Source: Symbiodinium natans
Taxonomy: Eukaryota > Sar > Dinophyceae > Suessiales > Symbiodiniaceae
Assembly: GCA_905221605.1 (NCBI GenBank)
Contig: CAJNDS010002459.1
Span: forward strand, 342,357 to 406,356
DNA length: 64,000 nt
Reading direction: 5' to 3'
Each line of letters opens with the position of its first letter. Position 1 is the stretch's first letter. Below the pieces are notes generated by a model that was not told the origin of the DNA, made no database searches, and saw only the letters and a list, made by a program, of their open reading frames with translations. Of this stretch, positions 45,111 through 56,049 are shown in pieces. A program made the translations under genes and the position numbers.

Positions 45111-46821
45111 TACAAAGATGAAAAGAAAGCGCGCGCAAGTTTGCCTTTTTCTTCACTTTGTAATTATATTATTGGTGCGTTCCCTGGTGATTGAGCGGTT
45201 GAACAAGGCTGTGGAACAAGAGTGCGAGAGATGAATGGTACGGTTTCTAGACCAGATGATACGGTAAGACAAGGGTGTGAACGGTTAGACCAAGATATGA
45301 GAGTTAGGGTCTCAAGGTGTGACAGGGAGAGAGCGGTTAACATCCTATTCACCCTTAACATGAACCCCTTAGTATCCAGACCAGGCGTTAACAGGGTCTC
45401 AAGGGCGGATTCATGGGCAAGACTGACAGGTGGGATGGATTCCAGAGTGGAGAGAGCTCAGGGCCGGTTAATACTACAGGAAAGGGCCTAAGTGAATAAG
45501 CGAATAAAAGACAAGGAGAAAACGAAGGAAGTGAGTGCACGACGCGTGCTTTTATTTGGTGAATGAACAGACGGACCAAAAACCGTGTGAAAGGTGAACA
45601 CAAGATAACAGAGAACGTAATGAGTCCAAGAGTGCCGATGTGTTTCGGTCTGTATCGTTTATAAAACCAAGTCTAGGTTTTCGACGCGTAGAAATACATC
45701 ACTATGAAGCAAATCCTTTATGCTCATTAACCTCGATCAATGAGACTGATTAAGCTCACTCAGTTGTCTGCATAGTCTAAGCAAAACATTTACTGGGAAG
45801 CCTGATTGAATTTAGGTCACTGAGTTTCTCAAACTAAGGGTTTACTAATTTACACCAAAAGTCGTGAAATTGACGCTTCAGTAAATATGTAGTAATGAAG
45901 CTACGGTAATGATGCAAATTCAGCAAATTAGACACGCGAGTCAAATTAAGCACTCCATTTTTCGCGAAAACCATGCCTTGTGCTTCTGCTTTCTTGAAAC
46001 TAACTTATATAGCTATTCTGCTCAGCGCTTCAATGAAATATCTGCGTCAGTTTCCCAATATGTATGTGTTAAAGAATCTCGCAAGATTTACTAGTTCAAT
46101 TCCTCGATCTAAGGGCGAATTAAACAAAGCTTAACGTCTGAAAAGCATCGTCCATTTAGTCTAGTGAAAGGGCCAGTCAAATACAGATCGTGTGTTGGTT
46201 AGTTTCATGTGCTTAATTAGCCATTAGATTGAGTAGATGAAATAAACTTTTAACATCCTCTAACTATTGAGGAGCATGATCGTCATTATGGCATTTAAGC
46301 ATGAAACTAAGCTAGGCAAATAACTCATTTTCGGTCTAGAGCCGGAATTTGCTTCCTCGAATTCAAATCAATGAAGGGTTCATGAACGAGAAATAAAAAC
46401 AACTAAATTGCGATCCGTTTAAGAACGAGTTAACTAGTGTGACCCTTAACACAGAAAATAAGACAGAGGGCGTGTCCCAGTAGCTGTCCTTCACTATTTG
46501 CTTCCCAGCTCATAATCGATCTTTTGTAAGTATTCTTGGGGATTTTTTCTACCTTGATTGACACTCCTAGGGTCTCGGGGGTCGTGCTTATTGGGGTGCT
46601 TATTGGGACAAGTAGGCGGCTTTGAACATTAGGCAGGTCATAAATCCGTTCTCCGATATTGCTCACTGCAATCCCGTGCACCGCCCTGGCCAGGATTTCA
46701 AGATCCAACATGCCAAAACTCCATTTTTTTGCAGCCCAGGATTCCAAGATCCACAAATTCCAAAACTGTTCAGCACAGCAGTCCAAAATTCCAAAAGCTC
46801 ACACGCGCACACGCGTTTCTG

Positions 46822-46967
46822 CTATAAAGCTACCTCCGAACCACCAAAATGGTGGATCCTTGGGGGGGGGTAGCATCTATATGTATGTATATATATATAT
46901 ACACATATTCAGATTTACTACTCCCCCGTGGATCCACCATTTTGGTGGTTCGGAGGTAGCTTTATAG
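46822..46967. mobile_element. 146-bp foldback (MITE-like) with perfect 38-bp terminal inverted repeats
   Basis: The arms 46822-46859 and 46930-46967 are exact reverse complements, beginning CTATAAAGCTACCTCCG. Each arm also contains the palindromic CCACCAAAATGGTGG. The 70-bp centre is G-run plus TATATA microsatellite. No target duplication is evident. The perfect arms imply a recent origin. Confidence 0.8.
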
Positions 46968-48721
46968 AAGAGGGGGGGGTCCTGGCTAATCTCTACGTAA
47001 CGCAGCCGGGTTGTGACCGAAAACAACAATAAAAAAATAGGTCTTTGGTGGCGGGGGGCGAAGCTATACTATGTGTAAGGGAAACCTTTACGTACTATTT
47101 GATCCCTCCCCCCTTGCTCATATAAACTCAAGTAGTACGAATTTAGGAATGTGGAAGTTTTGGCCGTTAGCCGAAGTCTTAAATTCCTAAACCCCTGATA
47201 ATAGCAGCAAATTAGGAGTTTAAGATTTTGTAGGAATTTCTATAGATTCTAATTACCAGGTTGCCGATTGCGGTGTTGAAGAACTTTAGGAATTTCGGAA
47301 CTTGGCCTTTAGTCGAAATCCTTAAACTCCTGTAGTAATACGAATTGAGAAGTTTAGGAATTGAGCCCTCAGCCGCAATTTCTACATTCCTGCCTTCCCA
47401 AATATTTGGCATTTAGGAATCTAGGAATCTAGGCCTCTGATCACATTTATGCATTTTCAAAATTCGCAAAGAAGTATACGGAATTTAGGAATTAGGCCTT
47501 CAGGCGAAAACTCGAAGTAGTTTTAATAGTTTTAACCGTTATAACCTAAGGAGCCCACACTAAAGCAACACCCCCTAAGGAGCCCAGACCAAAACAGCAC
47601 GCTCCATTCTCAATAGTTTCGATACTTGAAACTGTGAAAACAGGGCCCCTATCAGGAACGGCTCCTTGCTAATAGTTTTACTTTTTTAAAACGGCCCCCA
47701 AACTATGCAGTGTTTTAAAACAGCAAAATTTTAAAACTGTTGAGACCATGAAAACTATTAAAGCTGTAGAAAAGGCAGCGCGGGGATCGCACCAGATTTT
47801 GTCCAATTCACGTTGTGTCCACAATCTGTTCCGATGTACCCGCTGCCTTTTTTGCAAACGGAGGCGCGTAGATCGCACCAGTTTTTTTCCCATCGTGTTT
47901 GCTCAGACAAACATGGACAAGATCTACCCGTCACATTTGTTGCATCCTGTAGAAAAAGCACGCTCCAGATTTTGTCCATGAGTTTTTTGAGTGAAATCAC
48001 GAGAAAACAGGATGGCTAAAATCTGGTGCGATCTCCTCGCTGCCTCTGCAAACTGAGGCGCGTAGATCGCACTGGCAAAGTTGTTCCTACCCTCTTCCTT
48101 TCTGCGTGGTGTTTGCAGGGCGCCAAGGGGATCCCAGCAAATTTTGACCGGCAAAGTTGTTCCTACCGTCCTGTGTTTTGTGTGGCATGTGCAAGATTTT
48201 GCAGCTCAATTCGTTTGATAGACGCCGTCGTGCTTGTGAACTGCAAGCCATGTTGTTGGGAATTCTAAAAAGTTAAAAACTGCGACTTGCTTCCAATTCT
48301 GTTAAACGGTTTAGTTGAGTTACTTATCAGGACGGAGTGGGGAACTATTCTGCTTCAGAGTTTTTCTATAAGATATATGTTACATGTGTCGAAGATTCCG
48401 CACCGCGTCCGAATTCCCCACTGCTACTTACAGTCAATTCCTTGCACGTTGCAGTATTGGCTTAAGAATCGTGATCTCTGCTTTGGGTGTCCCGAACTGT
48501 GCACCCAAACCACGAACAAGTTCTGCAAGAAAGTCGCCGTCCGGGCAGAGGCCCTTCGAAACTCAGTCGAGTTCGCGAACTGCGTGCCAAAAGCAGTCGT
48601 GGAGTGCGTCACTCTGCAAATCTGATTACAGGAGCACGCCTTAAACAGCCATTGGCTCAAATTCGTGTCCGAATTCACAAAAAGGGAGGCGCATGACGGG
48701 GGGGACGGGGAGCATATAGAC

Positions 48722-48760
48722 AGTTATATATATATATATACACATATATCTATCAGCAGG
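48722..48760. repeat. TA/TATATG microsatellite
   Basis: Short TATATA..CACATATA tract 100 bases upstream of the first PARP exon, presumably intronic. Confidence 0.8.
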
Positions 48761-48860
48761 TAGTATCATAGGCCTTACGAAAGTTTGTGACAGGGGCACA
48801 CTACCATAGCCGGTCATGTGTGCTTCAAGTCCTGCTTTTGTGTTAGGGTGGTTTTGCCAG

Positions 48861-51029
48861 GATCTTTGCGCAAATGCTCACTGCTGCCAGCCACCTTGAC
48901 AAGAAAGTCAGAGACAGACCCGGTGACCCAGGAATCAAGGCTTTGAGTCTGACCCAGGTGTGGGAGGTGGATGTCCCCCGCAGGCGGGCGATGTACGAAG
49001 CAGAGAGAGAGTCCGTCCAGGATGATGTCCGCAGGATCGCGAACGCAAAGTTCGGAGGCCAAACTCCGGAGGTGAAAACAGAGCTTAGCCCACTGGCGGC
49101 GCAACTGCCTCTCGGGCTGGATGCAGGCTGCAACGAGACGCTGCTCCTGCATGGCACCCGGGCAGACCTTGTCCTTACCATCGCGATGACGGGTCTGAGT
49201 GAGCGACTTGCAGGCCAGGGGCGCAGTTCCATGCCGGTTTAGGGTTTAGGGTTTAGGGTTTAGGGTTGGAAAAGTGAGGTTTGTTCCATTTGCAGCCGCT
49301 ATCCACAGTTACCCGTGTCCCTGCTGAACCAACCCTGCAGAGCATGAGGTTGTTTAATGTTGCATGATATTGCACGACTGCGGTTTGAAATGGAGTACTT
49401 ATTTGGGGCTTGTGTGGCTTTCAAGTTCGAGGCAGCAATAGGCACTGTTTTCCATTTCTCCACCTCGATTGCGCCAATCCTGCCATAGGCGATGGCGCCG
49501 GAGTCTTGCTTGGCGAAGGCAGCTACCTTGCAGAGAACGCAGGCCCCTGGGGTGGAAGTTGCGCCCGCGGTATCAACCTTTCGTTGCTGTTTCTCCCTGG
49601 TGGTTTCGTCATTTGTTAGTCTTCATGTTTAGTGCGCCGTCAAGATTTCAGAACCAAACCGGTGCAGCCAAGCTAAACTCGGTGGGCGCCCGAACGTTGT
49701 TTTACTGAATGTTGCGTTTGTTGCGCTGCCTGCAACCCATCACGCTAAACTAGCACATCTTCAAAAAGTATCAAGAAAGCAGGAACCTTGAAATGCTCGG
49801 CGATTCATGCCTGACAGACAACTGTAACGATAAACTTACTGGAACATGCCAAGAGTTTGAAAATTCGTGTCATGGCTCGTGCCATGCTCGAAGAATGAAG
49901 TCCATGACACAATGGAATGTGTGAAGGCGAAACAAAAGCAATAACAGAGAACAGAGTACAACCAACACGGAATCCATCCAAGAATTCATTCCTGTGAGAA
50001 TTAGTTCCTTCTCTTCGAGCTTGCTCCCTCGAGCAATTGTTGCAATACAAAGTTGGGGCCAGGTCGGTAAACTTGTTTCCCCATGCGTGCTTTCGGACCC
50101 AGTCGTTGTGTCAACAATGGCAGGAGGTTTAGGGCCCATCTTTAAGTTTTTCGTTCCAAAGGGCCAAGCAGCACGCGTGGGGTGAAGAACGTGCCTCTCC
50201 ACAAAGAGTTAAGGTGCTCTGCGGCGTGTCCTGATTCGCGTGAGTCTGTTGTTGCTTTGGTGCATGGCTCATTGACATGGAAGAAGGGAACAATGAAAAC
50301 GACAGATATCTTTGCAAGTAGCAACGGGTCGCAGGCAATCTTTGTCCACGGTCGGAGCTTGAAGCGTGTGGAAATTTAACATGTAGAGTTCTTCGGAAGC
50401 CCGGTCGTTGCAAAATGTAAAACATGTAAAACCCAAGCTGTTGCGAGATGTAAAGTGCACAATTTGACGCTGCTGTGGGCTGGACAGATTGGAGATTCTT
50501 GAATCTCACTTGACTGAACACGTAACTACGTACTTCGCTGTGCCAGGATGTAGTCATTGTCATGAACCACGGCATGCGTGCGTTGCGTCGGCCCTCAGGC
50601 AAGGCTGACCAGTACGCCAGGAAGCTCTCGAGTCCGTCCTGCGTGGATGCCAATGCCGGCAGGCGAGAAATTCGCTCGAGACTCTTCGTGAGTTGTGGCC
50701 TACGCGTCCCGGACAATCTGGACGATCTCTGCTTCATAATTGCTTGCCAGGTTGTGCTTGGCTTGCCGGTATTCACCAAAGATGGCCAGACCGCAAGCGG
50801 AAGTCCACCATGTCAAGTAGGGCTAGAACCCGGTGCCCGAATCTTCCACGGTGCTTCCCGAAGGGAGCTCGTGGAAGTTGAGGGTCTTCGGCCGCCTGTT
50901 CGATATCATTCTCTCGTTGCTCAGCGGGATCCCCCAGATGGCCTGCTCAAGCTCTTTCGAGAGTTTGTGATCTTCCATGGGACGGCCATCCTTCCCAAGT
51001 ACATTCTTGCATATGAGCAGGTCACTTGA
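48861..51029 (+). CDS. PARP-family ADP-ribosyltransferase catalytic domain, 5' partial
   Basis: Exons 48861-49213, 49489-49542, 50599-50687 and 50751-51029 (TGA) join in frame to about 257 residues. The domain would transfer ADP-ribose from NAD to proteins or nucleic acid. Motifs run in PARP order: VWEVDVP..RAMYEAER, then CNETLLLHGT (H of the triad), GVLLGEGSYLAENAG (Tyr), KADQYARKL, VVLGLP, VRYHSLVA, FREFVIFH (Glu) and ILPKYILAYE. The H-Y-E triad is therefore intact, as in poly-ADP-ribosylating members, though chain type cannot be inferred safely. The first two introns start GC; the last (GTGAGT, 63 bases, no stop) could be retained. Exon 1 follows a TTTTGCCAG acceptor and begins mid-codon, so N-terminal exons are missing. 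Intron 1 contains a TTTAGGG tract. Confidence 0.85.
49237..49267 (+). repeat. TTTAGGG tract inside PARP intron 1
   Basis: Four and a half perfect units. Read without splicing, its TAG would end the open frame at 49242. Confidence 0.9.
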
Positions 51030-51340
51030 GTTATCCCTCTGGCTATGGCTATGCCAGCGGCTATGCCGTGGCCTGTGCAACACAGGAGGTGTGGAGGAGC
51101 CGTGCCGTTGCGGAGCTGGCGCGCTGAGTTGAAGCTTACCGCTCACCGTGAGTCACGGAGCGAATGGTGCTTGACCTCAAAAGCGATGCAAGAGTGGATA
51201 GTCAGTTTTGCTTGGTTCACAAAAGTGTTTATGCAACAGCCAGCTTATGTCACCGCATCCTTGCAGCCGCAACTCCCTGCGCCTCCGCCCATTCTTGGGA
51301 AGTGTCCACCTAGGGGCAGGCCTTTCGAGGTTCAACTTTT

Positions 51341-51720
51341 ACCGCTTTTCGTGTGCTAGATGTGCACTGCTCTACAGCTCCATCCTGGGGCTCTGCAGGC
51401 GTCGTGCACCAGCACGCAGCATCACCCGTATATATCTTCTGGCGATTCCCTTTCAACTTAAGAGGCATTTACCGCTTGGCGTGTGCTAGATGTGGACACC
51501 TCCACAGCCCCATCCTGGGGCTCTGCAGGCGTCGTCCATCAGCACGCAACATCACATGTATATATCTTCTGGCAATGCCCTTGCAGCTTAAGAGGCATTT
51601 AACGCTTGGCGTGTGCTAGATGTGCACACCTCCACAGCCCCATCCTGGGGCTCTGCAGGCGTCGTGCACCAGCACGAACATCACCTGTAACTTCTGGCGC
51701 TTTCCTGTTGATGAAAGAAA
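51341..51720. repeat. 130-bp tandem repeat, 2.8 copies
   Basis: Starts near 51341, 51471 and 51601. Conserved core GTGTGCTAGATGTG, then CCCATCCTGGGGCTCTGCAG. The core AGCCCCATCCTGGGGCT can form a small stem-loop. The period is not a multiple of three, so it is not a protein repeat. Confidence 0.9.
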
Positions 51721-54613
51721 AGAGCGCGTGGGAGTGTTTCACCTTTAGGTCTTTTGGTCTTTTGTAGGCATCTGTAGGCAGCTGTAGGCTATTAATGCTT
51801 CATGCTGCTTTTACTTGAGCAGTGTTGGGCCAAATAGCCGCAACACTGGCAGAGTCAAATGTTGTTGTATGCTGTTGCGCATTCAACTCGTGAACGAAGG
51901 CGTTCTGTCTGCGCTCAGGGCATCCACGGCATTCCGACGCTAAGGTTTGTGAGTGTTGTCGTGTGGAAGCCGGCAGCGACGCACCGTGAAACTTGTAAGT
52001 CTCATAAAGGCTCAATACTGAAGCGTAGGCCAAAGTACTGTTCAGATGCAGATGCCAAACATTGCGAGCACGAACCGACGAGCCAACGCATGCCACACTT
52101 TGTGAACTGACGTTGGTGAGACTTTCCCTGCCTTCGACAGCGGCTGACGCTGCAGACTACGCAGCACTTCGGACAGTGCAGCTGCACAAGGCATAGTGAA
52201 TCTGTGGGGAGTTGCTGCTGGCTTGATCACTCAACATGACACATGCAATAAAGATTTAGTCTGTCACGGCCCCACGGTGTGCCCCTTTCCCCTGGCTCTT
52301 AACTCTCCATCACGCGCCAACCTCTCTGCGGACGGAGGTCCTGGCGCGCCGCCCAACACTCCCACTCGCTGATTCGGAGTCCAAGCGCCTTCCATGCCGT
52401 GCGGGCCTTTCACGGCAAAAAAGGGCTAGATGGTGTTCGGAAGCTGTGGGTTGTCAGATGTTTTCAGAGTGCACAGTCCATACTGGCTCAGTCATTTCCT
52501 AAGACTTTCCATGACATCATGGCAGTACCCTTTCATGTGACTCGTCGGGAGTGCTGGCAAGCAGAGCTAAGATGCACAAGCATGACGAGCCAGGGAGGGA
52601 GCTGGCATGGCTTTCCACCATTACTTCACAACACCTTTGTGCGCCGTGTCTTCAACATCGTGGTGTAAAGGTAGTGCGTTCAAACTTTGGTGGTGGAGCA
52701 GGATGCAGCCTGTAACATGGAGTCGTGTATCGGGTAATGGTCTTTGCAAATGTCTCGCTGCTGCTGTATACATGTTTTTGCTATAAGCCGCCTCAGTTGT
52801 CAGTGGACTGTTGCCGCCTTTATGGCTGCAAGTTTCTCTCGCGCTTTGACCGCCAGCTGTAAGCCTTGCAAGAGGATTTTGGCACCATGTGAGTCATGCG
52901 GAAAAAACAGACCTTGGAAGATGGGCTGAGTTGAGATGCCGCAATGCGAAACCTAAGCAGTGTGAGCGCGGCGCATGGCCCCTGACGTGTGAGACGCTGT
53001 GCACGGGATGCTCAAGCCTTTGCATCAAAACATTGAGCCTTACAGATGGACATGCCCCGATCTGTCCAGAAGCCACCCTTTCCTAAGTCCAATCTGCCCC
53101 TTTTAAACAGACCCAGGGCACTGGGCCCCGTGCACCTTTCGACGACCAAGAGTCTCCCTGACCGACCCGAATGCTCAACACATTCAAATGGGTAAGGCTG
53201 ATAGGGATGCCAGGGTGGAAGGAGAGCAAAAAGGTTTGAACCGAACCACTTTGTGCAACTTAAATCCCAGGCTCAGTTGAGAGTGACCGCATTCAGCCGT
53301 CTAAAGTCCGGGGTTGTGGCCTAGGACGACCAATCACTTTCAAAAGTATGGAGGGCAGGAGAACGTCCAAGCCATTGACATACAAACGTATATGAATGCT
53401 GCTGGGCAGGAGCATGTCCTTGAAAAGCCAAGTTCTTTGAACAAGTGAGCAACATGCCTTAACCCCTGAAAGCGATGCAAGGCTGTCTTAGTGGCTGCAG
53501 CTGGCAGACCATCTTCCATACCCAACTGTCCTTGCGCGGAGAAAGTTGCGGCCTAAGTACTCGCAGTTGAATGATTGCGGTGAAACCTGGGTGGGCAGCT
53601 AGAGACTTCAAGGGTTAGACGGCGCAAGCATTTGAGTGAGGTTAGTTCGGACGTTGTGGCCTCAGATTGCAGCAGCTCCGAATTGCCGCACGCACGCAGC
53701 TTGTGCAGCAGCAGCTGTTGCTTGGAGTGTTTGAAGCTGCCTTGCATCTGTCAGCCTCGCGGCTTTCCCGCCCACCCGCAATGCAGTCAAGGCGCTCCGA
53801 ACATCGGAGAGTGATGTCCCAAAGCGAAGCGCAACTTGCCTGCAGTTGGGCTGCTCAAGTGCAAGTGCACAATCAATCAGATCGTGCGACTCTTGCAGGG
53901 CAAGAGAGTAGTTATGTTGCAACAGCTACTTGACATGTGGTTTTTCGGCCTTGCATCAGCGCATGATGTGCTACGCTCCGCAGTTGCCAATCAGTTTATA
54001 GACCATACGAGCTGATAAGCAACGTGCAAAAGCCATGGCCGTTGTTTGCATTATCACTCGCAGTCTTCCATGCAAATTTAAACATGACATGCCTTCATTG
54101 TCCAGCTCCACAGAACGAAGCCAGTAACAAGACAACAGGATCTTATTTTTTGTCATTGAGGGGACATGTTTGTCTCGCCTATGGATGCTAAGAATGGTTT
54201 GAAAGGGGTCGGGCGCACATGTCCCTCTGGTATAGAGAAGTCTTTGGAGGTGATCTCTGAGAATGCTGTGCCAGAATCAGAGTGTTTTACCGATCGGTGG
54301 AAGAGAGCGTTTGCACCTGCGACTGCTTTTGATTTTGAGATTAACACAATATCCACATTTTTGCAGCTTTGCTTGTAATTTGGCAGCATTGCTTGTAAGC
54401 AGCTTCCTGAGGTTCTACGAGCGCAGCTTGCTGCACTTGCTTGGACAGGAGAAAGAGACTAGCAAGTTGATGGCATTGCGAGTGCTGGACTGCATTGGTG
54501 GTTGATGCCCTGAGTTCGCTGTGCGCCTTGAAGTTGCCATTGCACGCGTGGCTCAACAACAGCTGTAGCGTTGTTTGAAACCATTTAGTAGGAGCTTGGT
54601 CTAGGAACCGGCC
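51721..54613. other. No confirmed gene
   Basis: Several short frames look protein-like without a recognised family: plus 52899-53086 (cysteine-rich), minus 53553-53922, and plus 54166-54378. None has a confirmed splice structure. Confidence 0.35.
53662..53922 (-). CDS. Candidate minus-strand exon, helical, unidentified
   Basis: An 86-codon frame starting with ATG at 53922. Composition is that of an alpha-helical protein (HDLIDCALALEQPNCRQV, ALRFGTSLSDVRSAL, TDARQLQTLQATAAAA). The CRQVALRFGTSLSDVRSAL part faintly resembles a helix-turn-helix. The opposite strand is also open, and a different minus frame at 53553-53747 could be the following exon. Confidence 0.25.
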   Translation of the reverse strand: MQHNYSLALQESHDLIDCALALEQPNCRQVALRFGTSLSDVRSALTALRVGGKAARLTDARQLQTLQATAAAAQAACVRQFGAAAI

Positions 54614-55859
54614 ATGGTCCTAAAGCATGCTGTCGTGGCATTGGCTTTTTCTTTCCTGCCACTAGCCGCTGCTTTTCGTGACCACAGTCATTTGCAGTCG
54701 GCTTTGGCTGTGAATCAGAGTCAGCCAAACTTGGGTCACGGCATTCAAGCAGTCTGCACGTATGCCGGCGGCAATTGCCAATTCCTGCCTGCATTTGATG
54801 TGGCAGCTTTCTTGACGGCAGAAGCACCGGCCGCTGCGAAAGGCGTCGGAATGCTTGCAAAACCCGCAGTGACTGCGGTCCAAGTGGCCACAAAAGTTGC
54901 TGGAGCCGGCAAGGTTGTACCTGGAGCAGCGGCAGCTGCGGATCTTGTGGCCAAGGGTGCAAAGGCTGCAGGAGTAGCTGGTGCTGTTGCCAAGGGCACG
55001 AAAACCCTGACGCTGGCATCCAAGGCCGGCTTGCTTGGCAAAGTGGTTGGTGGCGCGTTGTCGCTCAGCAACCCCTTAGGGGTGGCATGGACTGCCTTCC
55101 AAGTTGGCACCAGCGTGTACAATCTCTACGAGCTGCAGAAGGTTTTGAGAAATCCGCACCAGCTTTGCGAGGTTTTGTCCGATTGGGTACCCCCGTACGA
55201 CCAGACCGCTTGTCTCAAGAACCTCGGACACATCAAGATTCCTCAGATGGACGCCCTGCCCTTTCCCAGTCCACCAGCCCAACTCGCAGTCGCCAAGATT
55301 GACAAGAGGGTGGCTTTGGCAGCAGCCGCCGTCTTGATGGCATCTTCAGGCTCAGCAAAGTTTCCAACCCCTAGGGTTTAGGGTTCAGGGTTTAGGGTTT
55401 AGGGTTTGGGGTTCAGGGTTTAGGGTTTAGGGTTTAGGGTTTAGGGTTTGAGGCTCCAGGTTTTCAGTTTGAAAGGTAAAGTAAACCGATTTCCCTGCAG
55501 GTGGCCTGGCACTTTGGCACCGCAGTCTGCACTCGGCGGCGTACGACCAGACTATTTGCCCAAGGGACATGTGGCTGGAGGATCCAACGCTGGCTGATTG
55601 GTACTCCGATGACGCTTCCAGCGCTGGTTCTTCCAGCACCAGCGGGTCCTTTGTGGACGAGGACGGGCAGGAAGAAGAAAGCTTGGTGTTTGTTATCCTC
55701 TTTGAACACCTTGTGACCCATCCTTAAACTCCTGCCGGTCTCACATCTCTCACACAGGAGGAGGATCTACTGGGCTTCCCAAGTGCGCCAATGCCAAGGT
55801 GTAATGGCCTGAGGCAGGGTCAGCACTTCGATTCCTCCAGCGTTGCCTCGTCCCGATAA
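54614..55859 (+). CDS. Secreted alanine-rich protein, three exons, unknown function
   Basis: Exons 54614-55349, 55501-55685 and 55758-55859 (TAA) give about 340 residues. The ATG at 54614 begins a clear signal peptide (MVLKHAVVALAFSFLPLAAA). An Ala/Val/Gly-rich helical stretch follows, with small-residue motifs (AAAADLVAKGAKAAGVAGAV, residues about 100-150) that could be membrane-associated. Cysteines occur in pairs (CTYAGGNC). The last exons are acidic and Ser-rich (SAGSSSTSGSF, EEDLLGFPSAP). Intron 1 starts GC and contains a TTTAGGG tract. Read straight through, the frame would stop in that tract after PTPRV. Intron 2 is modelled GT-AG; a GA-AG alternative starts at 55671. No family is recognised. 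Confidence 0.6.
55372..55450 (+). repeat. TTTAGGG tract inside intron 1 of the secreted-protein gene
   Basis: Eleven units, mostly TTTAGGG with TTCAGGG and TTTGGGG variants, located 22 bases after the GC donor at 55350. Confidence 0.9.
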
Positions 55860-56049
55860 GAACAAAACAGCAGAAAGTCCTGTTCCCAGTAGGTCCGGCA
55901 ACGGGCAGCCCAGCAGCAAAGTCAGAAGAATCGGAAGAAGAAAAAAAGACATAGCTAGGGGCAGGGGGTCAGGTCTGGCGAGGGTACGGCAGCGAGGCTG
56001 GCCAGGCCCCCAATTGGGGAATTGGTGCTCGAACGTCAAGGAAGTAAAG

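Larger units (their letters stand above)
45111..48860. other. AT-rich, no supported gene
   Basis: The longest frames are short and without motifs. TTTAGGAATTT/AGGAATTTCGG words recur at 47140-47500. AGGCGCGTAGATCGCAC and GGCAAAGTTGTTCCTACC words are each duplicated in 47780-48170, and GATCGCACCAGATTTTG (47786) recurs inverted near 48016. A foldback element (46822-46967) and a TA microsatellite (48722-48760) also lie here. The 5' exons of the PARP gene may be hidden in the last kilobase. Confidence 0.5.
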
